Shown: positions 1 through 6,434, counted from the first letter of the stretch. The stretch: DNA of 24,399 bases from Candidatus Nitrosopumilus sp. (GCA_013002265.1 JABDKK010000196.1:1-24399); one strand, 5' to 3'. The notes: generated by a model not told the origin, from the letters alone. Numbers and translations are program-made.

Positions 1-8
1 TGGGTATT

Positions 9-20
9 GAAATTAGGCAC
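9..20 (+). repeat. 12-nt repeat GAAATTAGGCAC, copy 1
   Basis: The 12-mer GAAATTAGGCAC followed by (g/a)aat is found here and again at 17969-17980, each time a short distance after a GGGTATT string. Both copies are intergenic. It could be a dispersed regulatory word or an insertion-sequence end, since this copy lies near a transposase remnant. Two copies in 24 kb are too few to decide. Confidence 0.35.
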
Positions 21-28
21 GAATACAG

Positions 29-93
29 ACCTCTAAAACCTTGAAAATCCTTAAAATACCTTAGATCACCTTGCAAAACCTTCATTGAACCTT
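29..93 (+). repeat. Helically phased CCTT array
   Basis: The tetramer CCTT starts at 39, 49, 59, 69 and 79, exactly 10 bp apart, and once more at 90. A related ACCTC lies at 29-33. The units are separated by A-rich spacers, giving a loose unit of the form aaaaCCTTga. No reading frame stays open through it, so codon structure does not explain the period. One-turn spacing puts every unit on the same face of the helix, which suits a protein-binding array or intrinsic DNA bending. Its function is unknown, and it sits just upstream of a transposase remnant. Confidence 0.6.
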
Positions 94-153
94 AAGGTAT
101 GCTTATGGGAACTAAAGATACCTCTAAGATCTTTTGATGAATCGGATGAATAG

Positions 154-462
154 TATGAAAAAAGAAAGAACAAGCCAAAAGTGTTCATAACTGACGGATG
201 GGGGTCATACAATGAGGCATACAAAAAGGAATTTTGGACTATGAAAAGAGAGGGCAGAACTTTACAGGTAATACACATTCTTCTTTCAGGTGACAGAAAC
301 AACAACATCCAAGAGAGACTGAATGGCAAGATTAGGGATAGGGAAAAAGCCATGCGTGGTTTGAAGAAGAAAGACGTCCCTACCCTAACAGGCTATCAGA
401 TATTTCACAACTATTTCAGACCTCATGTGGGGTTAGATGGAAAGACCACTTTGGAAGCTTGA
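154..462 (+). pseudogene. DDE transposase remnant (IS6/IS240-like), C-terminal part
   Basis: The open frame begins after a TAG at 151-153 and encodes about the last 100 residues of a DDE transposase of the type common in Thaumarchaeota. The second catalytic Asp is visible in FITDGWGSY, and the catalytic Glu region in NNNIQERLNGKIRDREK. The conserved C-terminal GYQIFHNYFRPHVGLDGKT follows. The N-terminal helix-turn-helix, the zinc region and the first catalytic Asp are missing, so the protein cannot be active. A GTG at 181 could start a short product, but the upstream residues YEKRKNKPK also fit the family, so I treat it as a 5'-truncated pseudogene. Assignment to a DDE transposase is firm; the exact IS family is less so. 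Confidence 0.85.
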
Positions 463-472
463 CAAAATATGA

Positions 473-577
473 AAGATTAACATTGATTTCAAGGAGAGTG
501 ATGATGAGATCAGCCTATCTAGTGAGATTAGAAGTGAGCATTGTCCAGATGACTGGGTTTATGTTGTAAAAGACTAG
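473..577 (+). pseudogene. 3' remnant of an unknown gene
   Basis: An open frame of 34 codons after a TGA at 470-472 lacks any usual start codon. It encodes an acidic tail with normal-looking composition: NIDFKESDDEISLSSEIRSE, then HCPDDWVYVVKD and a stop. The other two frames are broken. It lies directly downstream of the transposase remnant, so it could be the 3' end of a gene cut by an old insertion. I do not recognise the family, and chance coding is possible. Confidence 0.35.
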
Positions 578-620
578 CCATCAACCTAAGACTTAACAGA
601 ACCTGAATTTTACAAATTAT

Positions 621-698
621 ATGAATAAACAATTCTATATTTGGATGGGAATATCAATTTCGGCTTTAATTGTAGGATTTACCATTTTATTTGGATGA
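621..698 (+). CDS. Putative single-span membrane peptide (25 aa)
   Basis: ATG at 621 opens a 25-residue frame with a short polar N-terminus (MNKQFY) followed by one continuous hydrophobic stretch (IWMGISISALIVGFTILFG), enough for one membrane span. Tiny one-helix membrane peptides are common in this group of archaea and are usually missed by gene callers. There is no clear Shine-Dalgarno sequence and no family I can name. It is supported only by the start codon, length and hydrophobic pattern. Confidence 0.35.
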   Translation: MNKQFYIWMGISISALIVGFTILFG

Positions 699-730
699 TT
701 AGGAAGAAATTTCAAAATTTAGATTGCATC

Positions 731-946
731 CTAGTTGAAAGATAATTTCTTTTTCTGTTTAATAAGTTGATTTTGTTGTTCAATTAACAAAGTATCATGT
801 TATCTTTGCAGGTTTAATTTATCAAAAATCATTTGTGCCTTCTGATAATTTTCTTGCGATAATAATTTCCTTCAGAGTGTTGATATTGCTTGAAATATTC
901 ATCATGCTGTTTTTGTTCACGGAAAATTTTTGTATCAAGTGATTTA
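731..946 (-). pseudogene. Decayed coiled-coil-like gene
   Basis: Read on the minus strand, the sequence gives KSLDTKIFREQKQHDEYFKQ and then YQHSEGNYYR. A frame change near 855 follows, then NYQKAQMIFDKLNLQR, a TAA, and HDTLLIEQQNQLIKQKKKL before a final stop at 731-733. The Gln/Lys/Glu-rich, helix-forming composition is continuous across the breaks. There is no start codon. This looks like a small coiled-coil protein gene with at least one frameshift and one stop. The family is unknown. Confidence 0.4.
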
Positions 947-1055
947 TTTTAACCAATTTTATAATTATAGTATATCGCCATAGATTAGATGAATTATTGA
1001 TAACCGCCTAAATGCAAATCGACATTTATTACCAATTTTATCTGTGGACAAAGTA

Positions 1056-1310
1056 CTAGCAAGGATGAGAATTGTGTACGTAGTAAGATTTGTCTTTTTC
1101 TGAACACAGATGTGGATTAATTTTAGATAATTCTAAAATATCTCTGAATGCAGGACATTTTTTATCTATAGAAAATAATTCTTCACAGTTTGGGCATTGA
1201 ATAATTTTGTGGGAGCCCCAATCACATTCTATCTCTTCGATTAATTCAAAAGTTACATAAACACTACAGATGCATTGCAATTTTTGTTCAAATTTATTGA
1301 TTTCAATCAT
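1056..1310 (-). CDS. Hypothetical small Cys-rich protein
   Basis: An 84-residue protein if started at the ATG at 1310; an upstream in-frame ATG at 1343 would add 11 residues. The shorter start is preferred because an A/T box (1332-1339) lies about 26 nt upstream, as expected for a leaderless archaeal transcript. The middle holds CxC (QCICS) and a CPNCEELFSIDKKCPAF segment, so paired Cys residues could bind zinc. The C-terminus ends HNSHPC. It is divergent from the zinc-ribbon gene at 1371. I do not recognise a family, and no function can be assigned. Confidence 0.6.
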   Translation of the reverse strand: MIEINKFEQKLQCICSVYVTFELIEEIECDWGSHKIIQCPNCEELFSIDKKCPAFRDILELSKINPHLCSEKDKSYYVHNSHPC

Positions 1311-1370
1311 TAGGATTACATTTGTACCATGATTTATTAACATACTAAATATTCTAACAATGTTAAATTC

Positions 1371-1571
1371 ATGACAGAGTGTCCTACATGTAAACTTTCA
1401 ATGGAATCTCATTCAACTGAGGAGTTGATGGAATGTTGCATGAAACAAGTAGGAGAAGACACAGAAGGATTTGGAATATGTCCCAATTGCAAGCATGATC
1501 TCAAAAAACATACAAAAAAAGAATTGGCTGAGTGCACCATTGAATTTTTAAAATCTGGAATCAACAACTAG
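1371..1571 (+). CDS. Small tandem zinc-finger-like protein (66 aa)
   Basis: The protein is two copies of one unit. The first, CPTCKLSMESHSTEELMEC, begins at residue 4; the second, CPNCKHDLKKHTKKELAEC, begins at about residue 37. Each has the pattern C-x2-C-x8-H-x7-C, so each could hold one zinc ion with three Cys and one His. The identical spacing points to an internal duplication. An A/T-rich element (ctaaatatt, around 1349) sits near the expected promoter position, so the mRNA is probably almost leaderless. The role could be nucleic-acid or protein binding; that is inference from the fold type only. Confidence 0.75.
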   Translation: MTECPTCKLSMESHSTEELMECCMKQVGEDTEGFGICPNCKHDLKKHTKKELAECTIEFLKSGINN

Positions 1572-1609
1572 CAAGATAGTATTAAACACCAGACTGATTT
1601 TCATAGTAC

Positions 1610-2206
1610 ATGGATCAAAATACACGAAAATTAATTGAGAAATTTTCTCCAATGTGGACAAACAAACAGATTTGGGAATTTGAACAAATCAATAAAGATT
1701 TAAAATTTGATTTAGTGTACACAGAACCAGAAAAATTTGACAGTAAATCATGGAAAACTAAATTGGCATATCCTGATTCAAATATCAGAGATGTAGCGGT
1801 AAGGACATTCGATTATTTACTTCAAGGAAATCAATTATGGATTGCAAGCAAAGATGGAGGACAAATAGATGCGAAATTAATTCCATACCTAATGGCGACG
1901 ATAGCAGATATTATGATTGAGGAAGAAATATGCCTAAATTTCAGGCTAGAACATGGTTGTTTAGGCATTTTATTAGACAACAAAGCAGATTTAATTGATT
2001 GTAAAGAATTCTTTGAAGAATTTTATCATTTGGCCACCGGTTTCAACTATGACATTGATACAGGAATACCAAATGATGAAACTGAGGCAGAGATCTACTT
2101 AACAAGACTGCAAGAAGAATTTGATGAAAAAATGAAATTGCAATTGGGGGATAGGTATTTACCAGGAAATAATGATCCTAAAACATTTCATCAAAATGAT
2201 AACTAA
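1610..2206 (+). CDS. Hypothetical protein (198 aa), first gene of a two-gene operon
   Basis: A soluble, acidic 198-residue protein with no signal peptide or membrane span. Its codon use resembles the housekeeping genes here, and ATG 1610 follows a TATA-like element (tattaaac, about 1580-1587) by about 26 nt. The middle region (QIDAKLIPYLMATIADIMIE) is predicted helical, and the C-terminal third is rich in Glu/Asp. I recognise no family or catalytic motif. It is followed after only 5 nt by the winged-helix-like gene at 2212, so the two are probably cotranscribed and may work together. Confidence 0.7.
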   Translation: MDQNTRKLIEKFSPMWTNKQIWEFEQINKDLKFDLVYTEPEKFDSKSWKTKLAYPDSNIRDVAVRTFDYLLQGNQLWIASKDGGQIDAKLIPYLMATIADIMIEEEICLNFRLEHGCLGILLDNKADLIDCKEFFEEFYHLATGFNYDIDTGIPNDETEAEIYLTRLQEEFDEKMKLQLGDRYLPGNNDPKTFHQNDN

Positions 2207-2211
2207 AATAC

Positions 2212-2562
2212 ATGAACAGTGTTAAAAAAATATTGCCTGAACAAAGACCACATAGAAATTTTAGAAAAAAGGAAACATCTTTAACAACTGAGCAAAAAAT
2301 TGAAAAATTCATTTTAAGAAACTCGAAAAACGGATTTTTTACCAAAGTATCAACAATTCCCTATAAATTTGAAATTTCAGAAAGTAAGTCATGGGATATT
2401 GTAGGAGAATTACTATCCGATGGATTATTAGAATCAATTCATGATAAAAGAACTGGAGAAATGAAGCTTTGTGAATTTGGAAAAATATACGAAATAATGA
2501 ATTTGGAAAGAAAAAGAAAAAAAGACAGGTTCAAAAACAACAAGAAGGAATCAACAAAGTAA
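2212..2562 (+). CDS. Small winged-helix-like protein (116 aa)
   Basis: The protein has a basic N-terminal tail (residues 1-27) and a compact central domain (about 28-95). The domain pattern is helix (EQKIEKFILRNSKNGFF), helix (KVSTIPYKFEIS), a probable recognition helix (ESKSWDIVGELLSDGLLESI) and a wing (HDKRTGEMKLCEFGKIYEI). A very basic C-terminal tail (RKRKKDRFKNNKKESTK) ends it. This fits an archaeal winged helix-turn-helix DNA-binding protein, with charged tails that would contact the DNA backbone. It starts 5 nt after the upstream stop, so it belongs to the same transcript. The target is unknown; the fold assignment rests on pattern only. Confidence 0.65.
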   Translation: MNSVKKILPEQRPHRNFRKKETSLTTEQKIEKFILRNSKNGFFTKVSTIPYKFEISESKSWDIVGELLSDGLLESIHDKRTGEMKLCEFGKIYEIMNLERKRKKDRFKNNKKESTK

Positions 2563-2603
2563 GAATATCAAATGAAAAGTTAATTTGAGGCTTTACTAAT
2601 AAA

Positions 2604-2750
2604 ATGGATTGTCTTTCTGAATTAGAAAACTCTTAATCTCAGATACATTCAATCCAAATATTGAATGATGAAGACAATTTACCAGCTCAGTGTCATCCAT
2701 TTGTGAAAAGAAAAAAGAAAAAAATGGGGGATAAAATTGAAACAATGTAA
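2604..2750 (+). pseudogene. Small ORF interrupted by one in-frame TAA
   Basis: From ATG 2604 the frame reads MDCLSELENS, then TAA at 2634-2636. The same frame then stays open for 37 more codons (SQIHSIQILNDEDNLPAQCH, then a Lys-rich stretch and MGDKIETM) to TAA at 2748-2750. The residues on both sides look protein-like, so a single nonsense change is the simplest reading. A shorter intact gene from TTG at 2661 (29 residues) is possible. It overlaps the next gene (2737) by 14 nt, as in a translationally coupled pair. The family is unknown. Confidence 0.45.
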
Positions 2751-2886
2751 ATTATGTGGAACCCCTTTAGGAAAAGAACCAACAAATGAAGAATTAGAAA
2801 AACATTGGAAGAACCAACATGGTTGGCATTGGGAAACTAATAAAGAAAAAACACCAAAAGAAGCATTACTAAAAAATACCAAATGA
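2737..2886 (+). CDS. C2H2-type zinc-finger mini-protein (49 aa)
   Basis: TTG at 2737 is preceded by a strong purine-rich ribosome site (ggggga, 2726-2732), which decides the start; the only nearby ATG (2724) is out of frame. The protein is KQCKLCGTPLGKEPTNEELE then KHWKNQHGWHWE. This gives a C-x2-C pair and a helix ending H-x4-H, the layout of a classical C2H2 finger. A Lys-rich tail follows. Such single-finger proteins are common in archaea and are assumed to bind nucleic acid or protein. The minus-strand frame over the same bases is only its shadow. Confidence 0.75.
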   Translation: MKQCKLCGTPLGKEPTNEELEKHWKNQHGWHWETNKEKTPKEALLKNTK

Positions 2887-2940
2887 ACGTCTTGGAGTAG
2901 TGGTCGTTTATAGCATGCCTAGACCACTAAACGAAGGCGT
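2887..2940 (+). ncRNA. Candidate structured RNA or 3'-UTR hairpin
   Basis: Starting one base after the C2H2 gene's stop, acgtctt (2887-2893) can pair fully with aaggcgt (2934-2940) through one G-U pair. Inside it, tagtggtc (2898-2905) pairs perfectly with gaccacta (2922-2929). The two stems are separated by a symmetric 4x4 internal loop (ggag/aacg), and the apical loop is 16 nt. An alternative pairing, cgttta with taaacg, would exclude the inner stem. This could be a processed small RNA, a stabilising 3' structure or a terminator. The following bases to 3135 are AT-rich with no gene visible. Confidence 0.4.
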
Positions 2941-3135
2941 CACACTAGTCTACAATTTAAGATATAAAAAAATGAGCATGTGTAATCAAACATGTGTTTA
3001 ATTTGTAACAAAATATATAATTAATTTTAAGAAAGAATGGATTAATAAGAAATTACGCCCAAAAAAAATTTTTAAACTAAAAACTATGTTAAATTTCACT
3101 TTCAATGAACAATAGGAAAAATGCCATAAGGACGA

Positions 3136-3367
3136 ATGTCAAGAATAGATACATATGATATCAAGGCAAAAAAAGGTGTCCATGAAAAACCCGAAAGTAC
3201 ATCTTATTAAAAACGGAACTGGGACATTAAAAGGAACTAGATCAGAGACTGGAATAGATTTATTCAGAATTGTTGGAAATTCAAAACCAACAATTAATCA
3301 GCCCAAATTTGAAGTATTCAAAAATCAGTTTACAAGTAGGCAGTGTAAATGTAACAAAAGTTGCTAG
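3136..3367 (+). pseudogene. Frameshifted small basic protein gene
   Basis: ATG 3136 has a good Shine-Dalgarno (aagga, 3128-3132) and reads MSRIDTYDIKAKKGVHEKPE then STSY and TAA at 3208. The +1 frame is open from 3155 to 3367 and continues after that point with NGTGTLKGTRSETGIDLFRI, then VGNSKPTINQPKFEVFKNQF and a Cys-rich end (CKCNKSC). The ribosome site serves the first frame while the protein-like tail is in the second, so the gene most likely suffered a one-base insertion near 3205-3210. An intact product would be about 77 residues. Alternatives are a sequencing error or programmed frameshifting. The family is unknown. Confidence 0.5.
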
Positions 3368-3434
3368 ATTCTATTTTTATTATTACATATAAAAAATTCG
3401 AAACCATTAATTTGATAATTATGGAGAATGAAGC

Positions 3435-3902
3435 ATGTCATTTGAAATTGATTGGCACAGTAATTTCTATGGAATTTCTTGGGCATACGAAAAAGAGAGG
3501 TTAGTCATATCTACAGTCTTTGAGGATAAAAAAGAGGCCATTTCTATTGCAAAAGAAATAGAGGATTGGAGCGATAAGTTTACCAGATTGACAATAATTG
3601 AAAAAGATAATGATGAGTTTGCAATATGTTGCTATCAAGATCCACAAATATCAAAAAGCAAAACAAACATAGGATTATTTCGAACTGGGATGAGACAAAG
3701 TGGAGGATATGAACAAGCAAAGCCCATGATTGAAGAGAAATCCCCTCTTTTGCAAATTGCTTTTGCAGCTGATGTTAGAGATATGAAAACATATGAACAG
3801 ATTTCTAGATTAGTTCCTATGAGAAAATGTAGAATAATTTCTGAAAAAGATTTAAAGAAACAAGAATACTATTTTGAGAAAAGTGCGAATTTAAAAAAGT
3901 AA
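3435..3902 (+). CDS. Hypothetical soluble protein (155 aa)
   Basis: The 155-residue protein has no signal peptide or membrane span. ATG 3435 has ggag (3423-3426) a little upstream and a TATA-like run (acatataaaaaa, about 3385-3397) before that. The N-terminus (IDWHSNFYGISWAYEKERLV) followed by alternating strand/helix segments suggests a small alpha/beta fold. A conserved-looking middle (GLFRTGMRQSGGYEQAKPMI) contains several charged residues. No catalytic motif is recognised. Its neighbours are decayed small genes, so context gives no function. Confidence 0.65.
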   Translation: MSFEIDWHSNFYGISWAYEKERLVISTVFEDKKEAISIAKEIEDWSDKFTRLTIIEKDNDEFAICCYQDPQISKSKTNIGLFRTGMRQSGGYEQAKPMIEEKSPLLQIAFAADVRDMKTYEQISRLVPMRKCRIISEKDLKKQEYYFEKSANLKK

Positions 3903-4071
3903 AATGATGAGTTTCAGAATTACTTAGATTTGAAACTTTACCATTTATGGTCTGGTAACAATCATAATTCATATTAAATTTAAAGAATCACTACTAAATC
4001 ACACATAGAAATGGTACTGATAAATCGTTCATTTGGTTTAAATGCAAATTTTATTTAATTAATTATGCATG

Positions 4072-4212
4072 ATGGCAATTATTAAACTTCATGGGAAGAA
4101 ACAATATGGATATCATGGCTAATTTCTGAGGAATAACACAGTAGAAATACATTCGACAAGAGGACTAACAGTGTTTGAGCCAAAATTTGCAAAAAATTGG
4201 CCTATGCAATAA
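4072..4212 (+). pseudogene. Small ORF with one in-frame TAA
   Basis: ATG 4072 reads MAIIKLHGKKQYGYHG and TAA at 4120-4122. The same frame then remains open as FLRNNTVEIHSTRGLTVFEP then KFAKNWPMQ to TAA at 4210. The residues on both sides look like one small protein of about 46 residues with a single nonsense change. The rest of the gap from 3903 to 4288 is AT-rich and shows no other gene. The family is unknown. Confidence 0.4.
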
Positions 4213-4288
4213 AGACTGCTACTATAAAATTTTAAATTATTAAAAAATATCTAGACAAGAATAAATGAGATTGAAAATAATTTAAATC

Positions 4289-4447
4289 ATGCATTGTGAT
4301 GAGAAAAGAACTCTTTTTGTTTTGAAAGAAGAGATTGAAAAAACATGGGATATTCTTAAAAAATCAGATTTTCAAGATTCAGCATTACAAAAGAAACTCA
4401 ATGAAGTTATCTCAGATTATGTGGAATACAAAAATTCATCTCAATAG
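4289..4447 (+). CDS. Small helical protein (52 aa)
   Basis: ATG 4289 gives a 52-residue protein: MHCDEKRTLFVLKEEIEKTW, then DILKKSDFQDSALQKKLNEV and ISDYVEYKNSSQ. Hydrophobic residues recur every three or four positions, as in an amphipathic two-helix hairpin or coiled coil. A TATA-like element (agaataaatg, about 4258-4267) lies 26 nt upstream, fitting leaderless transcription. Overlapping frames in the same region are shadows with poorer composition. I cannot assign a function. Confidence 0.55.
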   Translation: MHCDEKRTLFVLKEEIEKTWDILKKSDFQDSALQKKLNEVISDYVEYKNSSQ

Positions 4448-4463
4448 ATTAGGATCATATTTA

Positions 4464-4550
4464 TCAATTATTTTTAGATTCATCAGTCTCGGAAGTTTTT
4501 CCCAGAAGTTTATCAATCCACTTAAAAAATGGACATTTTCCTTCATACAT
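4464..4550 (-). CDS. Tiny putative protein (28 aa)
   Basis: On the minus strand ATG 4550 opens a 28-residue frame: MYEGKCPFFKWIDKLLGKTS, then ETDESKNN. Hydrophobic and charged residues are arranged as a short amphipathic helix with an acidic tail, and the composition looks protein-like. It is convergent with the gene ending at 4447. No family is recognised and its small size limits confidence. Confidence 0.35.
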   Translation of the reverse strand: MYEGKCPFFKWIDKLLGKTSETDESKNN

Positions 4551-4630
4551 GATAAAAATTAGAGATATGTGTATAAATTAATTCAGAATGTACAAGATCC
4601 CTTAAGTAATATTTTGATATTATATGAACT

Positions 4631-5023
4631 ATGAATTATGAAAATCTCTTAAAGAGAATAATGGATTCAGACATCAATATCAGACACAGCATAATCACAG
4701 ATATTGAAGGAAACATTCTTGCAACAAATCACAGGGAAGGAATTACAAACTTTCTATCGCCAGAAGAAACTGCATCTTCACTAAAAAGAGCTGCAGATAC
4801 ATGGAAGGGAAGAAGACAATTGTTTCCAAAAATAGGAAACGGGTTATATGCAGTAGCTGCATTTGAAAAAATAACCAGAATGACTTTTCCATTAGGCGAT
4901 AACAACCTGATCTTTGTAAGTATGGGCTCAGATTCTGTAAGAACTGATGTTCATCAAGGTGGCCAAAAACAAATTGTCGACAATGTGCTCAATATATTGA
5001 GCAAGGATCCAACAAAAGCATAG
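4631..5023 (+). CDS. Thaumarchaeal conserved hypothetical, possibly Roadblock/profilin-like
   Basis: A soluble 130-residue protein. The N-terminal half (RHSIITDIEGNILATNHREG) resembles the strand-turn-strand of Roadblock/LC7 or profilin-like folds, in which a hydrophobic strand leads to D-x-x-G. A helix (SPEETASSLKRAADTWKGRR) follows, then strands (GLYAVAAFEKITRMTFPL and NNLIFVSMGSDS) and a C-terminal helix. Roadblock-like proteins often partner with small GTPases, but no GTPase is nearby. The promoter region has a TATA-like taatatttt at about 4604-4612. A hairpin terminator follows at 5036. The family assignment is tentative; that the gene is real is likely. Confidence 0.65.
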   Translation: MNYENLLKRIMDSDINIRHSIITDIEGNILATNHREGITNFLSPEETASSLKRAADTWKGRRQLFPKIGNGLYAVAAFEKITRMTFPLGDNNLIFVSMGSDSVRTDVHQGGQKQIVDNVLNILSKDPTKA

Positions 5024-5035
5024 CTATCAATCATA

Positions 5036-5062
5036 GATTAGGACAACACCTAATCATTTTTT
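5036..5062 (+). terminator. Intrinsic-like terminator
   Basis: A perfect 7-bp stem, gattagg (5036-5042) and cctaatc (5049-5055), with a 6-nt loop, is followed at once by a run of T (attttttg). It lies 13 nt after the stop of the gene ending at 5023 and probably ends that transcript. Confidence 0.55.
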
Positions 5063-5147
5063 GTTTCAATAAATCTTCAACAAAACTAAAAAAACACATA
5101 CAGGTTTATCATGTGCAAATTCTTTCCAACATACAAGAGAAACAAAC

Positions 5148-5279
5148 ATGTCTATTATGGAGCACACAAAAGAATGTAAATTCAGAAACGATAATGATAT
5201 GCCTCACACAAATTGCTATTGCAAATGTCATAAAATCATTATAGCAGAATCTACAAAATTGAAATCAAGAACTTTTTGA
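5148..5279 (+). CDS. Cys/His-rich mini-protein (43 aa)
   Basis: ATG 5148 opens MSIMEHTKECKFRNDNDMPH then TNCYCKCHKIIIAESTKLKS and a stop. Four Cys and three His lie in the first 28 residues, ending in the dense cluster NCYCKCH, which suggests binding of zinc or another metal. It overlaps the 3' end of the minus-strand gene 5265-5501 by 15 nt, a tail-to-tail arrangement. The family is unknown. It joins several other tiny Cys/His proteins in this region. Confidence 0.5.
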   Translation: MSIMEHTKECKFRNDNDMPHTNCYCKCHKIIIAESTKLKSRTF

Positions 5280-5501
5280 TTCTTTTTGAGGATCAAAATT
5301 TTTTACAATCTCTGCAACATTATTCATTATGGTTTCTTGGATTTGTTTTTGAGACATTCCAGATTTGCTCATAAGTTTCATTTGATCAAGTAATGCAAAG
5401 TGTACTCGGCCTTGGAGATAATCAACTATACTAAACCCCTTTTTTGGAAATTCCGTTACAAAAAGTTCTATTTCCGAATCAATTTCACCACCATTAGCCA
5501 T
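5265..5501 (-). CDS. Conserved hypothetical protein (78 aa)
   Basis: A small acidic, helical protein: a short N-terminal segment (MANGGEIDSEIELFVTEFPK), then GFSIVDYLQGRVHFALLDQM, then a Ser/Gln-rich helix ending in FDPQKESKSS. The ATG at 5501 lies 26 nt from a TATA-like ttttataa (5524-5531 read on this strand), which fits a leaderless mRNA and supports the start. It is divergent from the gene at 5571 and they share the promoter region. No motif identifies a function. Confidence 0.65.
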   Translation of the reverse strand: MANGGEIDSEIELFVTEFPKKGFSIVDYLQGRVHFALLDQMKLMSKSGMSQKQIQETIMNNVAEIVKNFDPQKESKSS

Positions 5502-5523
5502 GGTAGAATTTTATGAAAACTAG

Positions 5524-5531
5524 TTATAAAA
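5524..5531. promoter_or_regulatory. Shared TATA element of a divergent pair
   Basis: ttataaaa on the plus strand reads ttttataa on the minus strand. It lies 26 nt from the minus-strand start (5501) and about 43 nt from the plus-strand GTG (5571), so one A/T box may serve both divergent genes. Confidence 0.45.
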
Positions 5532-5570
5532 TTTGCAAATCTTCATTAGTATCATCAAAAAACAAATTTC

Positions 5571-5921
5571 GTGACAGAATTCTCCCACAAACCCTATGAT
5601 CGCATATATGTCAGAGATATGATCAAGTTGAATCTAGATGACTTAATTGGAATGATGTCATCGTTGGAATCAGCAAATGCATATTGGGTAGATGGTGTAT
5701 TATTTGCAAGTTTTGCCATGACTGAATCAGAAGAGTTGGCAAAAAAAGAGATGCAAAATGAGATGTATTTAGATAAGATTGTTTTTGCAGCATATCCAAA
5801 TTATTCAAAAACTGCCAAATCATCTACAAATCTTGAAATCGGAATACTAAATATGCAAAAAAGTAATTTATACCGAGATTTGATTGCCTGGCTTAAAAAA
5901 CAGCCAATTTGGTCCGAATGA
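5571..5921 (+). CDS. Conserved hypothetical protein (116 aa)
   Basis: Start is GTG 5571. The protein is soluble. An N-terminal segment (MTEFSHKPYDRIYVRDMIKL) leads to a strand-rich core (NAYWVDGVLFASFAMTESEE), a helix (LAKKEMQNEMYLDKIVFAAY), and a C-terminal helix (NLYRDLIAWLKKQPIWSE). The order suggests a small alpha/beta domain. No catalytic residues or family are recognised. It stands alone, with a decayed gene downstream. Confidence 0.65.
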   Translation: MTEFSHKPYDRIYVRDMIKLNLDDLIGMMSSLESANAYWVDGVLFASFAMTESEELAKKEMQNEMYLDKIVFAAYPNYSKTAKSSTNLEIGILNMQKSNLYRDLIAWLKKQPIWSE

Positions 5922-6014
5922 ATAATCAGAAAATCACTACGCATGATTTTGATAGATAACTGCTACTATAGATTACACATTGTATTTGAAATGACAAGAT
6001 AAAAAATCAATATT

Positions 6015-6364
6015 ATGCACACAATTAAAGTACTAACACTATCTCCCATCACATTTACATGAACAACATCAGCAGCATTTGCTTACGATGAAGAAGTAAA
6101 AAAAGCCATATTATTTTTGAAAAATACAATGATAGTGGTTATGAGGATCACTGTATCTAGCCAGCTAAAACAGAGTTAATTTGTGATGATTCCAAAGTAC
6201 AACAACTAAAGCAAGGTATATTTGAACTAGAAGAAGAGAATGACGAGCCTCGTAATCACATAACAGATCTTGAATAGAAAATCATAGGCATCAACACGGT
6301 TCTCATGGAACAAGTAACATTCATCTATGAATGGGTAAATGTCCCAATAGACATTCTTTCATAA
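6015..6364 (+). pseudogene. Decayed exported coiled-coil protein gene
   Basis: ATG 6015 begins a typical signal peptide (HTIKVLTLSPITFT), interrupted by TGA at 6060-6062, then TTSAAFAYDEEVKKA, with a likely cleavage after AFA. A frameshift near 6108-6115 leads to IFEKYNDSGYEDHCI, TAG at 6158, and PAKTELICDDSKVQQLKQGI, then an acidic heptad-like coiled coil. TAG at 6275 follows, then KIIGINTVLMEQVTFIYEW and the end. At least four lesions disrupt what was a secreted protein of about 115 residues with two Cys and a coiled coil. The ancestral function is unknown. Confidence 0.7.
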
Positions 6365-6396
6365 ACTTTTCAATTAATGAATCCAAAGAAAAAAAC

Positions 6397-6418
6397 AGTC
6401 TCCTTTACTTTGGAGACT
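6397..6418 (+). terminator. Hairpin, possible terminator or relic
   Basis: agtctcc (6397-6403) and ggagact (6412-6418) form a perfect 7-bp stem with an 8-nt loop, 32 nt after the pseudogene at 6364. There is no long T-run after it, so its role as a terminator is uncertain. Confidence 0.35.
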
Positions 6419-6434
6419 CTGTAATTTGTATTAA

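Noticed and set aside
66..353. Minus-strand ORF over the left edge
   Set aside because: It is antisense to the transposase remnant, whose frame shows clear family motifs; its composition is Phe/Ser/Leu-rich as expected from a shadow.
2679..2882. Minus-strand 67-codon ORF
   Set aside because: Antisense to the C2H2 mini-protein, which has a ribosome site and metal-ligand pattern.
2887..2940. tRNA-like element
   Set aside because: A D-arm-like TAGTGGTC is visible, but there is no anticodon arm or T-loop (GGTTCRAAT), and the length is only 54 nt.
3903..3960. Box C/D guide RNA (ATGATGA present)
   Set aside because: No box D (CTGA) at the right distance and no terminal stem.
4335..4562. Plus-strand 75-codon ORF
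   Set aside because: It overlaps the better-supported helical gene 4289-4447 in another frame and crosses the tiny minus-strand ORF; its basic, Ile/Ser-rich composition looks like a shadow.
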